Positions 61,643 through 64,000 of a stretch of 64,000 nt of DNA are shown here, in pieces; the stretch's first letter is position 1; each line of letters begins with the position of its first letter. The translations under genes were made by a program, and so were the position numbers. The stretch is from Rhizobium sp. FKL33 (GTDB lineage: Bacteria; Pseudomonadota; Alphaproteobacteria; Rhizobiales; Rhizobiaceae). The notes below the pieces were generated by a model. It did not search any database. It had not been told where the DNA came from and saw only the letters and a list, made by a program, of their open reading frames with translations. The stretch is taken from positions 1-64,000 of the forward strand of contig NZ_STFX01000005.1 in assembly GCF_005222915.1 (NCBI RefSeq). Direction: 5' to 3'.

Positions 61643-63097
61643 ATGCTCATGACCCTCCGCGCCAGCCTCATCATCATTGTCGTCGTCACTATCTGGCGCA
61701 TCGTCTGGCTCGCTTTCGACCGCACCGATTTGTTCGTCGACGAGGCGCAATACTGGCTCTGGTCGCAGCATCTCGATTTCGGCTATTACTCCAAGCCCCC
61801 GATGATCGCCTGGGTCATCGCGGCCGTGACCGGCGCGGCCGGATCGAGCGACATTTTCTGGATCAGGCTGTGCGGCCCGCTCCTGCACGCCGCCAATGCG
61901 CTGATGCTGATGGCGGCGGCGCGGCGGGTGGCGACGCCGGAAAACGCCGCCTGGGTGGGCGCGAGCTATATCGCCATCCCGGCGGTGACGCTGTCGGCCT
62001 ATATGTTCTCGACCGACGTTCCGCTGATCTTCTTCGTCGCGCTGACGCTATGGGCCTATCTGGGCCTCACCGAGCGGCGCTCCGTCCCTCTCGCCGTCGT
62101 CATGGGCCTCGGCGTCGGCTGCGCCTTCCTGTCCAAATATGCGCTGCTATTCCTGCTGCCGGGCGGCGCGGTTGCGCTTCTCCTCATCCCGCAGGCGCGC
62201 ATCGCCATCCGCGATTTTGCGATCTCGGTGGTCGTCGCGGCCCTCGTCGCCGCGCCCAATCTCATCTGGAACCTCACTCATGGCGGCGCAACGGTGAAAC
62301 ACACCGAAGACATCGCCAAATGGGATCAGATGGCGCTCAAGCCGCTGAAGGCGCTGGAATTCTTCGGCGCGCAGTTCGGCGTCATGGGACCGGTGCTGTT
62401 CGCCGCCCTGCTCTATGCCGGCTTCCGGGCGATCCGCGGCAAGGCGGAGCCGCGCGAACGCATCCTGCTCTGGCTGTCCTTGCCGGTAGTGGGACTGATC
62501 ACGCTGCAGGCGTTGATCGCCAAGGCGGAAGCCAATTGGGCGGCGTCCGCCTATGCCGCCGGCGCCATTGTCGCCGTCATGCTGCTCGCCCGGCTCTGGC
62601 CGCGCGGGCTGACGCTGTCGCTAGCGCTGACCGGGGCGATTGCGCTGGCCTTCCCGATCCTGCCCGCTTGTCCCGATGCGATCCCCTTCGGCCTGGTCAA
62701 GCGCAATACCGGCCGCTCCGAAGTGAGTCTCAAGGCGGAAGAACTGGTGCGGAGCGCCGGACTTAAAGTGATCGTCTCCGACAACAGGGACATGCTCGCA
62801 GATCTGTTCCATACGCTGCGCGAATCGCAACTGACGCTGAGGGCGCGCGCGCCGGCGGGCTTCCCGGAAAACTATTATGAGCAGACGTTTCCCTATCCGC
62901 CGCCGGAGAACAGTTATGCCCGCTCCATGGATTTCGACATGGCCGAGCGTGTCCTGTTCCTTACACGGAAACCTTTCGCCTGTGAGGTCGCACAGCCGAC
63001 ATTGCTCGCCACATGGACGCCCGACAACGGCTATTATCGCGGCCGGACGATCTATGCCTATGAAACGCAAGCCGGGTGTCTGGAGCCGCGCGACTGA
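61643..63097 (+). CDS. Glycosyltransferase family 39 (ArnT-like) membrane protein
   Basis: A 484-residue integral membrane protein with about ten to eleven helices. The GT39/PMT signature is near the N-terminus: FVDEAQYWLWSQHLDFGYYSKPPMIAWV (Asp-Glu catalytic pair), followed by WIRLCGPLLHAANALMLM. The C-terminal 130 residues form an extramembrane domain. Such enzymes use undecaprenyl- or dolichyl-linked sugars to modify lipid A or other envelope lipids. ATGs at 61643 and 61649 are both possible. It is divergent from tspO. Confidence 0.88.
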   Translation: MLMTLRASLIIIVVVTIWRIVWLAFDRTDLFVDEAQYWLWSQHLDFGYYSKPPMIAWVIAAVTGAAGSSDIFWIRLCGPLLHAANALMLMAAARRVATPENAAWVGASYIAIPAVTLSAYMFSTDVPLIFFVALTLWAYLGLTERRSVPLAVVMGLGVGCAFLSKYALLFLLPGGAVALLLIPQARIAIRDFAISVVVAALVAAPNLIWNLTHGGATVKHTEDIAKWDQMALKPLKALEFFGAQFGVMGPVLFAALLYAGFRAIRGKAEPRERILLWLSLPVVGLITLQALIAKAEANWAASAYAAGAIVAVMLLARLWPRGLTLSLALTGAIALAFPILPACPDAIPFGLVKRNTGRSEVSLKAEELVRSAGLKVIVSDNRDMLADLFHTLRESQLTLRARAPAGFPENYYEQTFPYPPPENSYARSMDFDMAERVLFLTRKPFACEVAQPTLLATWTPDNGYYRGRTIYAYETQAGCLEPRD

Positions 63098-63362
63098 GGG
63101 GTTGCAATCCCAAGCTTTCCGTGTATAAGCCCGCACATCAAACATCCGGTCTTATTGGCTGGTGGCTGTACGGAAGGCCGGTTTCGAGAATGAAACCGCT
63201 TGGAGCCAGAGGGTTCCGGCTTCCCGTGTCTCCGCTCTCGACCGTGAACCGTAAAGACGCTTTTCTTGCCCGCGAGGTTCGCCTCGCATCCTGAGATCAG
63301 TCGTTGAGGCTTGGCGCCAAACCGGATGGGATTGATGAAACGCAAGAAAGGCAAAGAGTTTC
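63098..63362 (+). promoter_or_regulatory. Promoter and long leader of rpsF-rpsR
   Basis: The promoter is TTGCAA at 63102-63107, a 16-base spacer and TATAAG at 63124-63129, giving a leader of about 225 bases. The leader contains the hairpin GCGAGG-TTCG-CCTCGC at 63272-63287 (a stable UUCG tetraloop). In other bacteria S6:S18 binds the rpsF leader to repress it; here the exact CCG-bulge motif was not proven. Confidence 0.65.
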
Positions 63363-63803
63363 ATGGCTCTCTATGAACACATTTTCCTTGCCCGCCAGGA
63401 TCTCGCGGCTCCGCAGGTCGACGCTATCGTCGAAACCTACAAGGGCGTGATCGAAGCTGCCGGCGGCAAGGTTGGTCGCATTGAAAACTGGGGTCTCAAG
63501 GGCCTCACCTACCGCATCAAGAAGAACCGCAAGGCCTTCTACGTGCTCATGGACGTCGACGCCCCGGCTGCTGCGATCCAGGAAGTCGAGCGCCAGGAGC
63601 GCTACAACGAAGACATCCTCCGCTTCATGACCGTCAAGGTCGAAGCTCATGAGGAAGGCCCCTCCGCCATGATGCAGAAGCGCGACCGCGACGACCGTCC
63701 GCGCCGCGAAGATGGCGACCGTCCGTTCCGTCCGCGCCGCGAAGACGGCGATCGTCCGCCGCGTCGCGATGGCGACCGTCCGTTCCGTCCGCGCGAATCC
63801 TAA
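63363..63803 (+). CDS. rpsF: 30S ribosomal protein S6
   Basis: A 146-residue ribosomal protein. The S6 fold spans about 1-95 ([74 protein letters not shown]), followed by a 40-residue Arg/Asp-rich tail made of repeated [11 protein letters not shown]-like units. Such charged tails are known in alphaproteobacterial S6, while E. coli S6 ends in a Glu run instead. It is followed after 12 bases by rpsR. Confidence 0.96.
   Translation: MALYEHIFLARQDLAAPQVDAIVETYKGVIEAAGGKVGRIENWGLKGLTYRIKKNRKAFYVLMDVDAPAAAIQEVERQERYNEDILRFMTVKVEAHEEGPSAMMQKRDRDDRPRREDGDRPFRPRREDGDRPPRRDGDRPFRPRES
63701..63790 (+). repeat. Short in-frame tandem repeat coding the S6 tail
   Basis: Three consecutive units of 33, 27 and 30 bases (63701-63733, 63734-63760, 63761-63790) each encode a variant of R-R-E/D-D-G-D-R-P. 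The middle one lacks the FRPR part. The repeat unit keeps the frame, so length changes do not break S6. Confidence 0.8.
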
Positions 63804-63815
63804 GGAGATCCTGCA

Positions 63816-64000
63816 ATGGCTGACACTTCTTCCGCTCCGGCGCGCCGCCCCTTCCATCGTCGTCGCAAGACCTGCCCGTTCTCGGGCGCCAATGCGCCGC
63901 GCATCGACTACAAGGACGTCAAGCTCCTGTCCCGCTACATTTCCGAGCGCGGCAAGATCGTTCCGTCCCGCATCACGGCCGTTTCCCAGAAGAAGCAGCG
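63816..64000 (+). CDS. rpsR: 30S ribosomal protein S18 (partial, cut by window end)
   Basis: The first 61 codons of S18 ([24 protein letters not shown], then [32 protein letters not shown]). It is the partner of S6 on the 30S platform. The ribosome binding site AAGGAG is at 63802-63807. The gene runs off the right edge; rplI usually follows in alphaproteobacteria. Confidence 0.97.
   Translation, partial: MADTSSAPARRPFHRRRKTCPFSGANAPRIDYKDVKLLSRYISERGKIVPSRITAVSQKKQ

Noticed and set aside
61013-61888. 291-codon version of the TspO gene
   Set aside because: The N-terminal 136 codons overlap the GT39 gene start region in antisense and are not TspO-like; the real start is near 61480.
63701-63790. 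Short tandem repeats as a CRISPR array
   Set aside because: The units are directly adjacent, in frame inside rpsF and have no spacers.

Overview
The window looks like a stretch of chromosome from an alphaproteobacterium, most likely of the Hyphomicrobiales (Rhizobiales). The evidence is high GC, PleD and DivK, LexA boxes of the alphaproteobacterial GTTC-N7-GTTC type, UvrC coupled to an FolM-like SDR, a DUF3572 protein, CGNR/ABATE and GFA proteins, and the order lptF-lptG-lptD-surA-pdxA-rsmA followed by opposed gmk-yicC-mltG-fabF-acpP-fabG-fabD. I found no rRNA, tRNA, insertion sequence, prophage or CRISPR array. It reads as ordinary chromosome with accessory inserts. Genus cannot be fixed from the sequence alone.

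Layout. 0-9.6 kb: an unknown membrane-anchored protein, NudK, a molybdopterin oxidoreductase, RlmJ, a first TadG-like von Willebrand protein, an exported protein plus RNase T2 plus GST operon, small unknown proteins and an outer-membrane barrel. 9.8-16.2 kb: an FolM-like reductase coupled to uvrC, a 711-base convergent gap with strong RNA-like folds, pleD and divK, DUF3572 and a HAD-like protein. 16.2-25.3 kb: dinB under a LexA box, an L,D-transpeptidase, an MFS carrier, dnaE, a 28-residue membrane peptide with a LexA-covered promoter, and two unknown proteins. 25.3-37.2 kb: OmpW-like protein, pgsA-moaD-moaE, GFA protein, a lone LivH-type permease facing a CGNR regulator across a palindrome, a lipoprotein, isochorismatase-type hydrolase, ndk, GST, DinB-like protein, ABC-F ATPase, DUF1269, GNAT and a sugar 1-dehydrogenase. 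37.3-39.9 kb: a second TadG plus two TadE-like genes. 39.9-50.3 kb: holC and pepA, PAP2, then the LPS-export/SurA/PdxA/RsmA operon. 50.4-51.4 kb: a free-standing Lon N-domain protein with its own promoter and leader hairpin. 51.5-58.0 kb: gmk to fabD. 58.2-64 kb: aldo/keto reductase, a third TadG-like protein, an unknown protein with TspO, a GT39 enzyme, and rpsF with the start of rpsR.

How the genes work together. The core content covers envelope building (Lpt proteins, a SurA-like chaperone, FabD/G/F with AcpP, PgsA, MltG, L,D-transpeptidase), DNA replication and repair (DnaE, HolC, UvrC, DinB), cell-cycle signalling (DivK, PleD) and molybdenum cofactor synthesis (MoaD/MoaE) with one likely cofactor user. 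The most striking feature is the tiny membrane peptide at 23950-24036: a near-consensus promoter overlain by three GTTC elements at 11-base spacing, a perfect Shine-Dalgarno sequence and a 28-residue hydrophobic product. It resembles in design the SOS-induced division inhibitor SidA of Caulobacter. The next most interesting are the CGNR/permease pair with its operator-like palindrome, the Lon-N protein with a hairpin leader, the structured convergent gap after uvrC, and three scattered TadG-like loci.
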